NCBI RefSeq assembly: GCF_022376445.1
Contig: NW_025955040.1
Span: 1-64,000 of the forward strand
DNA from: Fomitopsis serialis
Taxonomy: Eukaryota > Basidiomycota > Agaricomycetes > Polyporales > Fomitopsidaceae
Direction of reading: 5' to 3'
DNA: 64,000 nt
A program made the translations under genes and the position numbers. The notes beneath the pieces were generated by a model. It was not told the DNA's origin and ran no database searches. It was given only the letters and a program-made list of their open reading frames with translations. Positions 1 through 11,440 of the stretch are shown one piece after another (the first letter of the stretch is position 1; the number at the start of each line of letters is the position of its first letter).

Positions 1-253
1 ATCTAACTTTGGGGCGTCGCGTTTTCTATCACTCTTTTTCGGCTGCCGGTCCGGTCCGGCGCTAGCGCTCGACGCGTCGCCGGACGCGTCGCGCTCTGTC
101 CTGCTGCTCTCGCGCCGACTCGCACGACGACCTCAACCTGAGCACGCAGTCTACGCAACGACTCGGACCTGGCCGTACGCACTCAACACCGAGTGCACCG
201 AGGGGCGCGAGGCCACGCCACGCTTTGGCAGTCGAAGCGCGCCAACGCGCGAC
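1..253 (+). repeat. Left terminal inverted repeat (253 bp)
   Basis: Perfect reverse complement of 1,994-2,246. It begins atctaactttggggcgtcgc and ends at gccaacgcgcgac; beyond this the two sides diverge at once. It may continue left of the window. Confidence 0.9.
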
Positions 254-1189
254 ACGCCGCATCTGTCCGGCCGGTACGTCTGCGCCCCAGCTCGACCCTG
301 GCGTGCTCGACCCAGCGTTTTCAACCTACGAACGGCCTTCGCAGCCGACACACACCGTATGTACACACTCCGTGCACACTTCGTGCATGCTTGCTACACT
401 CTCGCCCTCACACACGACGTCTCGCTAGTGACTCCTTCCTGACCTCGCCCATCCTCGCCCAGCCCTCCGCGTGGCTTCGGATCGTTACCGAACCCTGCGC
501 AGGCTATGCTCGAAATGGACGCAAGTTGTCCGAGCCGATTCCGCTCCCGGGACGTGGCGTGGCGCGATGTTCTGTCCGACCGGTACGTCCACGCCCAACT
601 TCGACTCCACTCTTCCACCCTACAACCGACTCAATCAGACCGCTATGTATGGGCCGTGCCGCGTTATACACGCCTGACAACGTCGGCGCATGGACTCTGC
701 GTCGACCGTTGTGCGGCTTGCACGCACAATGGCGGTGCGCCCAACCTCCGAAACAGTGGCGCATGGCGCATCCGCGCCATGTTCAGTTACAGCGCCATAC
801 ATCGCGCGAGCCGCGACGATTCAGTGAGTTTTGTTTATGCTACTCCCTGTGTATCTACTGATCTCGCCCATTTCCTTACAGAGAGTGCCCGCCCTCCGTC
901 CGCGCAGACGTGCTGCGCCGCTTCCTGCGCCGTCGCTCTGTATGGGGACCGGAAACCTTGCTGTATGAAGATGAGATGCGCGAGGTGTGGGATGGAGAGT
1001 GGGATGTCGGGAGGGCTAGGTTCGAGGAGAGATGGTGGGATGGTGCCGAAAGAAAAGCAAGGATTCGGAAGGAAGCGAGGATGGGCCACGCCAGGGGTGG
1101 ACGCGCACCGTGATGACCACGCAGTATGAGAAGCGAGGATGAGGAGACTATCGCTTGAACAATGTATCTCATTAGCTACCTATGCCTGG
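254..1189. other. Element interior without recognisable gene
   Basis: Reading frames here are overlapping GC-rich frames with no familiar motif. Two stretches, about 266-300 and 568-604, resemble each other around the shared core ccggtacgtc, suggesting an old internal duplication. Confidence 0.4.
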
Positions 1190-1993
1190 CTAAAGGATGC
1201 AGATCGGGCACAAATCGTCGTTACATTCATAACCATCTTCGAGGCAAAAGGTACATAACTCGTCGCCACACTTCTCCTCAACATCAGCCTCCATACTCGC
1301 AACCCACTCTGCCTCTGCCTCTGCGAAGTTGCGCCCAGCGAGGTACTTCTTCCAGGTACTGGCGAGCCGGGTGCTCGTCACCAGCGCAATGCCAGCTTGG
1401 GCGAACGGGGGAACATCGTCCTTCTTATCGGGACTCCAATCGAGTAGGCTCGTACCGTGATCGTGCTCAGGCATCCATGCGATCATGGTGTTAGGTGCTT
1501 GCAGGACCTTGACACCGTAGATCGCCTGGTAGAAGCTACCTCCAGCCATGCCTTCGCGGCGCGAAGTCGTCCACGAGAAAGCCCACTTCTGGCCTTGCTT
1601 CTCCCGGTGAATCGCCCTGCCAGCAGAGTGAGCATGGGGTTCAGCAAGAGTAGGGGTATACAGTAGGTACTTACCGAGCGTAGTTGCAACCGGCGACACC
1701 TGAAGGCGGTGCCAGTTCGGCGTTGTCGAACTCGACGCACTCACTACCCCATTCTGCCATATAGATGCCTCGAGCCTTCTGAGCCTTCTCCCCGTCGCCA
1801 TCCATCCGGCACATCTGATTCTCGACCAGATAAGCCTCGAAAGGCCCCAGCACCTCATCAGGAAGATGCGACTTAAGGAGGTTCCAAAAGAGTGCAAAGA
1901 CGGATGAGAGTCGGAAGTTGTGCTCTTTGATGAACTCTGCTGTATGCCGCGACGACCGCAGATTCTTGGACCAGTGAAACGCGGGGTGGCTCC
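1190..1993 (-). pseudogene. 5'-truncated dioxygenase-like gene (DSBH family) inside TIR element
   Basis: Two exons, 1,675-1,993 and 1,190-1,616, flank a 58-nt GTAAGT...CAG intron. The product aligns collinearly with residues of about 260 to the end of the 481-aa protein encoded in the palindrome arms; shared strings include CRMDG, VEF-N-ELAPP, NYARA, FAFSWTT (here WAFSWTT), YGVKV, APNT and HGTSL. The first residues of exon 2 give HRE and about 50 residues later comes HGTS, matching an HxE...H iron ligand set of a double-stranded beta-helix oxygenase; iron binding is an inference. Unlike the paralogue it ends in a Cys-rich tail with two tandem C-x4-C-x2-C units (CGDELCTFC and CNDDLCPIC). The N-terminal half is missing, replaced by the terminal repeat. 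No frameshift is seen in the retained part, so it may still be expressed as a fragment. Confidence 0.6.
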
Positions 1994-2246
1994 GTCGCGC
2001 GTTGGCGCGCTTCGACTGCCAAAGCGTGGCGTGGCCTCGCGCCCCTCGGTGCACTCGGTGTTGAGTGCGTACGGCCAGGTCCGAGTCGTTGCGTAGACTG
2101 CGTGCTCAGGTTGAGGTCGTCGTGCGAGTCGGCGCGAGAGCAGCAGGACAGAGCGCGACGCGTCCGGCGACGCGTCGAGCGCTAGCGCCGGACCGGACCG
2201 GCAGCCGAAAAAGAGTGATAGAAAACGCGACGCCCCAAAGTTAGAT
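1994..2246 (-). repeat. Right terminal inverted repeat (253 bp)
   Basis: Perfect inverted copy of 1-253. Its inner edge is the point where homology of the enclosed gene to its paralogue stops. Confidence 0.9.
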
Positions 2247-4042
2247 AGATTTTTCGTCGAGCAACATTTAAATAGAATGAAGACCACGCATTGATAGAGA
2301 GACGGCTTCATAAGTTTGTGATAGAATTGCGTAAGTGCGATAGATACGGTGAGTAACTTTGTGATAGAATGCATTTATTTTTGCCTCAAATGGTACGCCA
2401 TAGAGCAGGAGGAAGGAGCATCATCAGTGTGGCTCGTTCTCGTACCATGTGAGGAAAGGAGATGAGTTCCGGGCGGAGAGACGCTAGGAGTATTTCACCA
2501 GCGAATGGAGCATTGGTACGATGATGGTCCAAGATCTTGCACCGTTTGTTGGATCAGCTCGGATCATGATGCTTAAGTTGGATGATGGCGATTCGACGTA
2601 CGGAGGCTCTTGTGACGCCGCCTGACGCTCCGGCGATTCAGTCTAGATACGTCCTGCATATGCGAAGTCCTCTTGGAGGCGAAGTCGCTGCCATGAAGAA
2701 GACATCAGTAAAGAGATAGACTCACTGGCAGCAGTTGCAATCAGGTCCATCGCCAGCGTATACGAGGCAGTCTTGATCTCATATTGCTAGTACCAGTGGG
2801 TACTGTACTGGCTGTACTGCCGCTGTTAGCGGGATCATCGTTGCACCTCACGCCAGTTACGGTGGTGAGTAGACGGATCTGTGAAGCGTCAGTTGTAAAA
2901 GTGCATAGCACGCATGTCTATTGCACCACAGAGAGTAGCGCCAGCAAATATCGGTCCAAGTCGACGGAGGATATACCGGGTTAGTGAACTCATAGCACTG
3001 CCAAAGCCCTCAGAGACACCAGTAAGCCTAGCAGCTGTCGAACTTACCCAGAAACAACCTGTGTTGCGCCCACCGCTCTCGTCACGGATCATGGAGAAGA
3101 GGACGCGGCTTCGGCTGGTAGCGAGGGTGAACGTCAGCCATGGAAAACTCTTCGAGCAAATACTGACCACAGCGAGAGACTTGCAAGGAGTGGGCCGACC
3201 AACTCCACTCGACACACGGGGCTCGCTGTTCGCATGAGTTGAGGTACGCATCGGCGCCTTTCGTGAGCGACGCGAGGCAGTGATTCGGTTGATTGTGCCC
3301 AGACTCCCATATCCAGAAGACAGTGTCTCGCGTAGACAGTTCGAGATGCGTGTCGTTATGCGTATGCTCCGGAAGACGTAGGGAACGCGCTCAGGATATG
3401 CGACTACGATACTGGTTTCTTCGCGTGCGATCCGGGCCTGTTGTCACTGGAACGTTCGCTGAGACGCAGTCAAAGACAGAGTATGAGTACTCGCTAGCCA
3501 CTTATTCATCCACACGCTGCGTTGCTCCAGAATCCCGGATGCTGTCATTCGGCACTGAGCATACCTGGACTTGATACGGTCGCTATATGCGCCCTGAGAG
3601 AGTGAGCGAGGGTATTCAGGCGCTTTCATGACCCGTCAACAAGGCTGAGCGAGATACGCCGCAATGTGGAGCCTCCAGAGAAGAGACAAGCGCGATGTAC
3701 GTAGCTGAGCCTGAGCCCTACGTAGGAGTCATAGGCGCAGGAGCTGAAATTTGGCTGAGGTCGTCTATGGGAGGTGATTCGAGCCCGGGCAGCACGTCCT
3801 GCGCTTGTCGTAATCTAAGATAGTGCAGAAAAATGCTGACGCTACTTAGGAGGAAGAGGGGCCGTCGGCATTCCCTGTTCAGAGAACGCGGGCGCATTAG
3901 CCATCACGTGAGCGTTTCTCGACGCGTGGGTTGGCCTGAGCCTCAGCCTCAGCCCTTCCTCACCCCACCTTACATCCTTCGTCGCGCGACTGCACAACAC
4001 TCCCCATCGGGACTGCTACGACGGACCGTCTACTCAGACCTC
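2247..4042. other. No confident gene
   Basis: Mostly featureless. On the minus strand around 2,900-3,130 two exon-like pieces can be joined across a GTAAGT...GGCAG intron to read RDESGGRNTGCFW then CYEFTNPVYPPSTW, which looks like coding sequence but belongs to no family I recognise. The rest shows only short frames. Confidence 0.3.
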
Positions 4043-6979
4043 ATGCCCATCGTACAATTTGCGCTGTTCTCATCTCTCGTCCAACTGGCATTCTGGCTCG
4101 CGCACACGGACTTCAGGATCGATGTGCTCTCTGACAACGCCGTAACGACCCATGGCCTGTATGCGGACGGTCGATCCGTCAAGGATTGCGAGTCTGGCGC
4201 TGAAATAGCGCTCGGATGTAAGCTCACAGTCGGTGGCGAGCCGTTCTTGAAGCTTGAAGCTTGAAGGCTGATAAGTGAGTGGCGTCGAACTGTACAGCTG
4301 TACCCCTCGAGCGGACGCGTGACCTGTGTTTGGCAGACCACCAGCTCATTCAGCATTGGTGACTGGCGTGTTCAAGAACTACAACACCGTCGAACACTTA
4401 AAAGCAGCAGACAAGACCGCGCTATTTGCCCAAGTGACGGACGAGGTATGTGTTTGTTCCGCTCTGAATCTCTCCCGCTGCCCATGGACCTACGCGCATA
4501 TGCGGTGTATGTGGGACTGTACTGCGTCTTCAGTAGATGCGTCATTCAAGGAGTTGTCGATGAGCCCGATCTCCTGGCTTTCCGGTTAGCAGGATGGCGA
4601 TGAGCGTTAGGATCCTTGCTCTCGTGTCTGAACGTACCGAAATACTGCCATGAATTAGTATCAGTTACAATGTCGCAGTACTGCTATTGTCACCAGGCCA
4701 CCAAGGCTGCGCGAGCATTGCCAGAGAGACTACAGACCTCGTACTCCTCGAGTCTTCTGCCGCGGTACGGCGTCCGCGACCGTGATGGCGCAACTTGAAC
4801 ACCGATTCTTACCGTTTGCCTGCTCGGGTGAGACAGTGTCAATGCTGGTGATGCTCCCTCGGTTCCATAGCTGACAGGTTGGCGATGGGCTCGCTGTATG
4901 CTAGCTTCGCGAGAGGGTCTACGACCGGTCGACTGGCGCACGTCATTTGACACCGGCGCGGCAATGTTTTGCCGCTTCTGCGAGTATTGAAGGGAATGAC
5001 AGTCTTCGCCCCTTCGGTATCTCTCTCTTTCAGCACCCTTCTTCGTGCACCCTGTGGCACGCTGCTTCAATAACCCCTGGATGTGTATGATTCAGTGGCC
5101 TCACATGTGCGCGTTCAACCAACGATCTCAGCCTGACAACCATTCTCCATAGATCTGGAAGACCACAATGGTGGACCGCTCGACGGCGCAGCTCAGCCGC
5201 TTTCTACTCATCACCTTCGCAGATCTCAAGAAGTACAAGTACTATTACTGGTTCGCCTTCCCCACCTTCGTAGCCAAGCCGGCATGGGAAATCCAGGAAG
5301 ACTGGAAACTCGCGTTTGAAGAGTTCAGCGACTCCTTCGTACGTCATCTGTTCATCTACTCCATTTCTCTAGCACGTATTGACGAACCACGTATCCAACT
5401 GCCCGCGATTAAAGCGACACAACTAGCTTCTCCACGAGCTTTCTTCCTCGTACGGCCGAAGGCAGGCAGCGACGAGCCCGAGATCGCCCCGGTGGAAGAG
5501 TACGACCAATTCTTCGCCAACATCGCCCCCGAGCAGCGCACCATCGCCTTCCTCGACCCTCCGCGATGCCCTCCAACCCCAGCTGGCCACTCCGCAACCT
5601 CCTGATCTACCTCCATACCCTCCACCTCGCGCCGTCGTACCGCATCCTATGCTGGCGTGACTCCGAGCGCCCCTCTAGCGCCCCGTTCAAGAGCCGCGTC
5701 GGCGTCGTCTCCCAGGGCACCGGCGACGTCGCGGCGAAGGCGGAGAAGCCGGCGGCGGTGGGCTGGGAGAAGAACATCCAAGGTACTGTAAGCTGGGTCC
5801 GCGCGTGGCCGACTTGGCGCCAATGATGGACCCGACCAGGGGAGCTATCCACTCAGATGCGGGGTAGGTTGTATGCTCACGCGTGTATGCGAAAAGCTCG
5901 CGGACCAGGCTGTGGACCTGAAGCTCGTGTGTGGCGCATTCTGCCTGCGCTTGACCTCGGGAAGGTTGCGAACACGCGGTGTCTCCTCTTGGGTGGCACG
6001 CTCGGGTGCTATGTGGCGCGTACGTTGATGATGCGATTTCTATCATTACTCTTTGGTTTCATGCTGACACCGGCGTTTGTGCGACAGGGCTGGGGTGTTC
6101 GCACCATCACCTTCGTGGACTCCGCTCGCCAGCCGCTGTTCGAGTTCGGGGACTGTCTGGACGGCGCAAAGCCCAAGGCGGCGTGCGCCGCCGAGCGGCT
6201 CAAGAAGATCTTCCCGGCGTCGTACGTGCAACCCTGTCCATCTGTTCGTCTTGTCGAGTCTCACCCTACGCCCGCGACAGAACTCCTCCGGCCACAACCT
6301 AAGTATCCCGATGCCGGGCCACCCGATCCCACCCGCGTCCGTCGAGCAGGCGAAGAAGGACGTGGCCGCGCTCGAGAAGCTCGTGAACGAGCACAACGTC
6401 GTCTTCCTGCTCATGGACTCGCGCGAGAGCAGGCGGCTCCCGACCTTGATGGGCGCGGCCAAGGGCAAGGTCGTCCTGAACGCCGCGCTCGGGTTCGACA
6501 CCTTCCTCGTCATGTGCTACGGCGTCTGTGCGACGCTCGCGAAGGGGAACCGCCTTGGGTGCTACTACTGCAACGATATCGTCGCGCCTGCGGACGCGCG
6601 TGCTTGGCGGCTGTATGCTCGAATAAACCCGCTGACCTCCTTGTATGCAGTCGTTGACTGACAGGACGCTCGACCAGATGTGTACCGTCACTAGGCCTGG
6701 CCTGGCATCGATCGTCATTTCAACCGCGGTAAAGGTGCTCGTCTCGCTCCTGCAGCACCCTGACGGGTACGTTCGAGCGCTACAGCCGTGATCTCCTCTC
6801 ATCGCTCGGGCTTTCAGCATAACGCGCCCGCCCCTCCGCCACAGAACCAAGGCGGCGAACCCATGCTGGGCGTCGTCCCACACCAGCTCTGCGGCTTCCT
6901 CACGCAGTTCCGGAACATGCCCATCACAGGCGTCACCTACAATAGGTGCACAGGGTGGACACTACCGGAGCGCTTGTGA
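4043..6979 (+). pseudogene. ATG7: ATG7 pseudogene (autophagy E1-like enzyme)
   Basis: Atg7 is the cytosolic E1-like enzyme that adenylates Atg8 and Atg12 and passes them to Atg3 and Atg10. The whole gene can be followed in order through many introns: N-terminal MPIVQFALFSS, FKNYNTVEHLKAADK, FLLITFADLKKYKYYYWF, the nucleotide-binding [79 protein letters not shown], the catalytic-cysteine segment [12 protein letters not shown], and LGVVPHQLCGF. Damage is clear: a one-base loss near 5,560, further frame changes near 5,785 and 5,930, loss of one residue from the expected GAGTLGC loop, loss of about seven codons in the DSAR/QPLF segment near 6,125, and a stop soon after RCTG, where the second zinc-binding cysteine reads Trp and the C-terminal Atg8-binding tail is missing. 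The active-site Cys codon survives (about 6,690). A working copy presumably lies elsewhere. Confidence 0.9.
4446..5152 (+). other. Oversized intron or insertion inside the ATG7 relic
   Basis: The ATG7 exon ending VTDE at 4,445 is followed by GTATGT, and the next recognisable exon (IWKTTMVDRS) starts at 5,153 after ATAG. The other introns in this gene are about 40-90 nt, so 707 nt suggests foreign DNA inserted in the intron. No terminal repeats or reading frame identify it. Confidence 0.5.
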
Positions 6980-8349
6980 GGACACGCGAGAGGCGGTATG
7001 CGTGAACTGAGCCCGCCTAGCTTCTGTCTTCTAGTCTAACGATTGCGGTGGCCTAAAACCGCTTCTCTCTCGTTCGTATGCTGCCTCGATGAGCAGGAGC
7101 TTGTAAACGCTGGGGAAGGCTGGCGAAGTGGCACGGTCGCGCATTCAGAGCTCGATGTTGGGAGTGAGGGATGGTACGTACGCAGCATGTATAGGTTGTG
7201 TGTAGCGACCGTCATTTTGACCAGGTGCATTCGCGATGGTTCAATAACAGTCGCTCGCACCGGCGCCTGGCCGTTTCTCAGTCTGGATTCTGCGGTGAGT
7301 ACCAGACAATGCATATAATCTGATGACGCACCGGAGAGATAACTGCAACGCATGCGCGTGTAAAACGAGCACCGTCGTATAAGTCCCCACCCGCAAGTAG
7401 TAGACGAGTTGTCTGCCTTGCAGATGAGTCGGCCGCCGACGACCCGTCGGGAGGTTCGCGAGGCATAAGGGACGAACGTATGCGCTTGTATGCCATGGAA
7501 GTTGAGAGACCGAGCTCACCTAATGACTTAAGGCAGGCAGCCGCAGACTAAGCGTACTAGTATGTGCAGGGACACGAGGCTGACAACGAGAGCTGGAAGC
7601 AATCTTACACCCCCTTGCAGGTCAGATGTTCGCCGACCGAATGCCCGGGACGCTCAAGGGTTATACGAGAGATCGACTCCGAGTCGTCTCGGCGAGATGG
7701 CTGCGATAAATGACACACTTTCTCATTGTTCGATTCTGTAAGTCCTCGACAGATTGCGAGCACCACTGCAAACGAACTTGCCCCTAAAGCAGTATAATTC
7801 AGACGTTAGTAACGCGGATATGACGGTCATGAAGATGCGACCGTCAGTACGTACCGCACAATCGCTGATTACCACAAGCCTGAGACCCGAACAGTTGTCA
7901 AGCACTGACGAGGTGCATCCTACGTCCTACGGCCGTCATGGGGTCTTTATTGAAGGACTCAGACGGTTACACTGCGGAGTACACGGCGTCCGTAGTAAGG
8001 CACGTAGCCAGCGCGAGCACACCGAGTGCTCACAGCCTTGCGCGCCGACGAGTTAGACACGAATCATCCGGCCGCGGATCTCACGAAAAGTCATAGCAAG
8101 CTCTGTAAGCGCTGACGCCCAGAGACTACACAGCGTCAAGAACCTTTCGCGCGCCGCCTCCAGTGCAAGTCGCCACACTGCCTGTCGACACCCGCCACGG
8201 CGTGCGCGTGAGGGCGCCAGCCTTGGGACTGCCGTCGGCCGTGGACACCACCCTCTTATGCTGGTAGCCTATCTCACTGAACTCGGCCGGCCAGCCAGGT
8301 GCACGCGACGCATCACTCGGCGGTCTCCCCTCTGCCTAGCTGGCCCATC

Positions 8350-8620
8350 TCACGGTCAGCAGTGCTCTGCAGGACTTGAAGCTCTTGGGCTCCCACACTG
8401 GACGAAGGGCGTAGGATCAATGCTGGCTGTAGCAACAGTCGTATGTCTGCATCTGCATGTCATCCCCGTCTCCGCGTACTCTCTGACTATTTCTTCCTAA
8501 ACTTACTAGATGACACCTCCCTGCGCGGCCGCCAACTGGCAGCGATCTGCGCCCTCGCCGACCAGCCTGTCGAGTGCACGCATCGCTCGCGAGTCTGCCC
8601 TGTCGTCTCGGCGTCACAAG
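8350..8620 (+). repeat. Diverged duplicate, copy 1
   Basis: Contains gctctgcaggact followed about 150 nt later by agatgac and cagcctgtcgag, the same order and spacing as at 9,220-9,480. Looks like two exons of a decayed duplicated gene of unknown family. Confidence 0.35.
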
Positions 8621-9219
8621 TTGCTCGCTTGCTCGCTTTCATGGAAGATTACGGTATTACATGTCGTATGTCCCCACGTCCTTGTGTCCATACCCTGAGA
8701 CGTCCATGATTCTTAGGATCGGGTTCCTTCGCTCGATGAATGGCTCGAGCATACGCAATAAGACAGCGGCCAGCGCCGGAACGGAGGATGGGGCCCGAGA
8801 CGCGTTGGACGACTAGATTGTAGAAGGGGTGTGTAAGAATCTGCACACTGTATACATATATATGAGACCTGGGAAGAGCTGACTATGGAGCTTTTCGGCC
8901 TTTGCATGTTGGTCAGATCTTCAGACTGCAGGGTACTGTGGCCTTCCGAGTCAGGGGAACGGGTATCGCGAAAGGGCGGGTACGCATGCAATGAGAAGTG
9001 GCCGATGTCGTCGTCGGCGCTGCGGGCGGGTGGCGGGCCAGTAAGCAAGAGAGTACAAGCACAGGCTACTTAGATATGTTTGGGAGCGGACGCGAGCGAG
9101 GGCGAGGGCGGGACGGATGCGACGTGACATCCTGACTGACAGAGTGATCCTGCGCCGCCGCCACAGGCGCGCTAAGCGCTTCTCTCCTCCGTTTGTCCAT
9201 CTCCAATCCATCTCACCCA

Positions 9220-9480
9220 CGCATGCTCTGCAGGACTCCAAGCTCGGAGTCGTAGACTTCCACTGTGAGCGTGTAAGAATGACAGCTTTGGTGCTGAACC
9301 TGCGTGTGCGAATCCGTACGTTCCGCCTACGCTCTTACACTCACTCTTTCTCCTACTAGTAGATGACCGCGACGACAACGACACTCCCCTCCGTCGCTGG
9401 CAGCGAACCGCTGAACTGCGTCCTCCCTAACCAGCCTGTCGAGCGGACACGTCATTTTCCCTCCGGTTATCGCCACCACT
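9220..9480 (+). repeat. Diverged duplicate, copy 2
   Basis: Second copy of the arrangement at 8,350-8,620, with gctctgcaggact, agatgac and cagcctgtcgag in the same order; sequence between them has diverged. Confidence 0.35.
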
Positions 9481-10803
9481 CTACTTCATCGTGGCTACGC
9501 AACGCATGCCTTTCCGAGCTTTCTGGGACGATGTACGGTACCGACACTGGAATGCGCGAACCCTGCTGTCCGTACCCTGTTACACTCGTGCTTCTCAGTC
9601 CAGACTTGATGGACTACGTACAGTCTCTCTGCCTGAGCTGTAAGCGTGGTACGACCTTGAGGCCCCTACCCACTGGACAGAAGCCGAAGGAGAATTGCTG
9701 GAACAGGCTACGTGTCCTATCAGACATACCGGAGGTAAGTTGTTCATTGATGAGTTAATTCAACTTGTGTCGAATGATTCACCGTCGCTCAGTAAAAGAA
9801 AATGGTTCGGTCTTTGCGTGCAGGGACATCACTCGTTCGTCGCCGCTCTTCTCACTGTTAGGTCCTCCGGTCCACGCAAGCGGCAAGGGGCATGGAAACG
9901 ACGTCGGCATTAGCAGTGGTACGTCCGCCCGTCCCAAGACCCGTATGCGACCTCCTAACGCTCGTTGTATGTATTTCAATCAAGTAGCGCGCTCTCGCTC
10001 ACTCGTCGGCCAGCCGCGTACTGTAGCCTTTCAATTTCGATCCAAGCGCAGTACGAACTTGCGGCTTGCCAACGCTGAGGAGGCGGACGGACATGAGTAT
10101 GATCCACCCGTGACGCAACGTGCGTTTCGCGCTGGCTCTTCTGGGGTAAGGCTGTACTCTACAGATGCACCACGAACAGGTCATCATCTCCCGCGCGACT
10201 GCGGGCTCGCACCCTCGATGTCTGTTCTCGCCAGCTGATCAGGGCGCAAGCGTCTTGGCGTACTCTCGAACGGATGCCATCTAGTGGAGGACCGCACGTC
10301 CCATACATTGCTCGTGCTCCGATCCAAAGTACGACGGTCCTCCCTCAACAGCTGACCATCCCTCGTGCAGAGTGGGTGAGATCATAACGGTCGAGTCTGG
10401 TCTACGCAGCCTGGTGAGTTTCGTGACGCTGTCTTCTAGACCACCTCTCACTCGGAGGCGGTGTTCAGGATTTCTGCTAAGACTGGACGGTTTGAATGTT
10501 CGATTGGTGCTGTTCGTCAGTATCGCCGACAAAGGGCGTAGAAACCCAATGCACTGATGCGTTCGTATGCGATGAACCGCCAGCTGAGGCCCAGCGATGA
10601 TGGTATCTGTACGCATTCAATCCACTTGGGTCACCCGTTGGCTGACGACGAATGAGGTGCGCGCGATAGAGAGGATTCGTCATGCTTCTATTACAGCGAA
10701 GATGATGCGTAGACGGACGGAACTCGACGCTCGCTCGAGGATGACACCGGATGCATGGTTCGTGCCATTTGGTTCTCATGGCACGGTTATACACTTACGA
10801 ACG

Positions 10804-11440
10804 TCAACTCCCGCTCACCGGACAGCCTGGCGTGCCCGTGGTTGTTTCGACCACTGAGCGTCGTGGCGGATATCCGATCGAACATGCTTCTGAGCTGGAG
10901 ACGTGTATGTTCGTGTATAGCGCTGCCAATCCGTGTCCCGAGTCCACGCACTCCGCCCGCCGATGATGCAGGTGTAAACGCCTCTTGCGATCACGCCCTC
11001 GGTCCCACTCTGATGCGCTGCGAAAGCGGCAATTATGGAGGGCTAGATACAGTACGCTCGTGCAGTGGGAGAGACGTCCGAAGAAAAAGGGATGCGGTCC
11101 ATTAGTCAGCCAATCGAGTTGCCGTAGTGTGAGGCACTCTATTTCCGAGAGGAAGCGTAAGGGAATGTGGATTGCCCAGGCGTATATGAATGGTTTCGCG
11201 GGGTCGTCCACCAGTTCCAGTTCCTTGAAGCCACCATGGAAGTACGGTCTGTTTCGCTCCGGAACGAGCATACGTGCATATCCCTCGAGGGATTTCTTGC
11301 GCGTGAAGACGCGGGGCCTACTAGTATTTGCTGAAGGGAAGAGGCGGCGTGCAGTGTGGTACCAAGCATGGCAAACAAGGCAACACCGTGAAGTGCCGGA
11401 AGATCATTCCAGAGAACTTCCAGAATATGCTCGATGACTT
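10804..11440 (-). pseudogene. F-box protein pseudogene
   Basis: Read on the minus strand it starts with the F-box-like VIEHILEVLWNDLPALH, shifts frame around 11,370, and continues CHAWYHTARRLF and then leucine-rich sequence including SLEGYARML and LSHCTSVLYLALHNCRF. F-box proteins bind Skp1 through this N-terminal helix bundle and choose substrates for SCF ubiquitin ligases; large, fast-decaying families are usual in Agaricomycetes. It is a clear relative of the fragment at 33,828-34,286 (MIEHICDCLWDDLLAL, CRAWYHPAQHVF). The frameshift inside the F-box and the fading C-terminus make it a pseudogene. Confidence 0.65.

Larger units (their letters stand above)
1..2246. mobile_element. TIR-bounded element with captured dioxygenase-like gene
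   Basis: Positions 1-253 and 1,994-2,246 are perfect inverted copies over all 253 bases. The space between holds about 0.9 kb without a gene and the 3' part of a dioxygenase-like gene that stops exactly at the inner edge of the right repeat. This is the layout of a non-autonomous DNA transposon that has captured a gene fragment, or of a fold-back element. No transposase is visible inside. The left repeat starts at base 1 of the window, so the true outer end and any target-site duplication cannot be checked. Just outside the right repeat (2,262-2,374) the short string tgatagaa, also present in the repeat, recurs twice, so the element may extend slightly further. Confidence 0.7.
6980..10800. 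other. Gene-poor stretch with degenerate exon-like pieces
   Basis: No gene can be assembled. Short exon-like pieces occur, for example about 9,655-9,730 reading YDLEAPTHWTEAEGELLEQA. Two related fragments at 8,350-8,620 and 9,220-9,480 are listed separately. The stretch 8,880-9,050 resembles 16,510-16,690 in arm A (shared atggagctttt and ggtggcgggccagt). Confidence 0.4.

Noticed and set aside
1190..2374. One continuous 394-aa ORF through the TIR element
   Set aside because: The true coding frame changes at the 58-nt intron and the N-terminal part runs through the terminal repeat; the apparent length is accidental.
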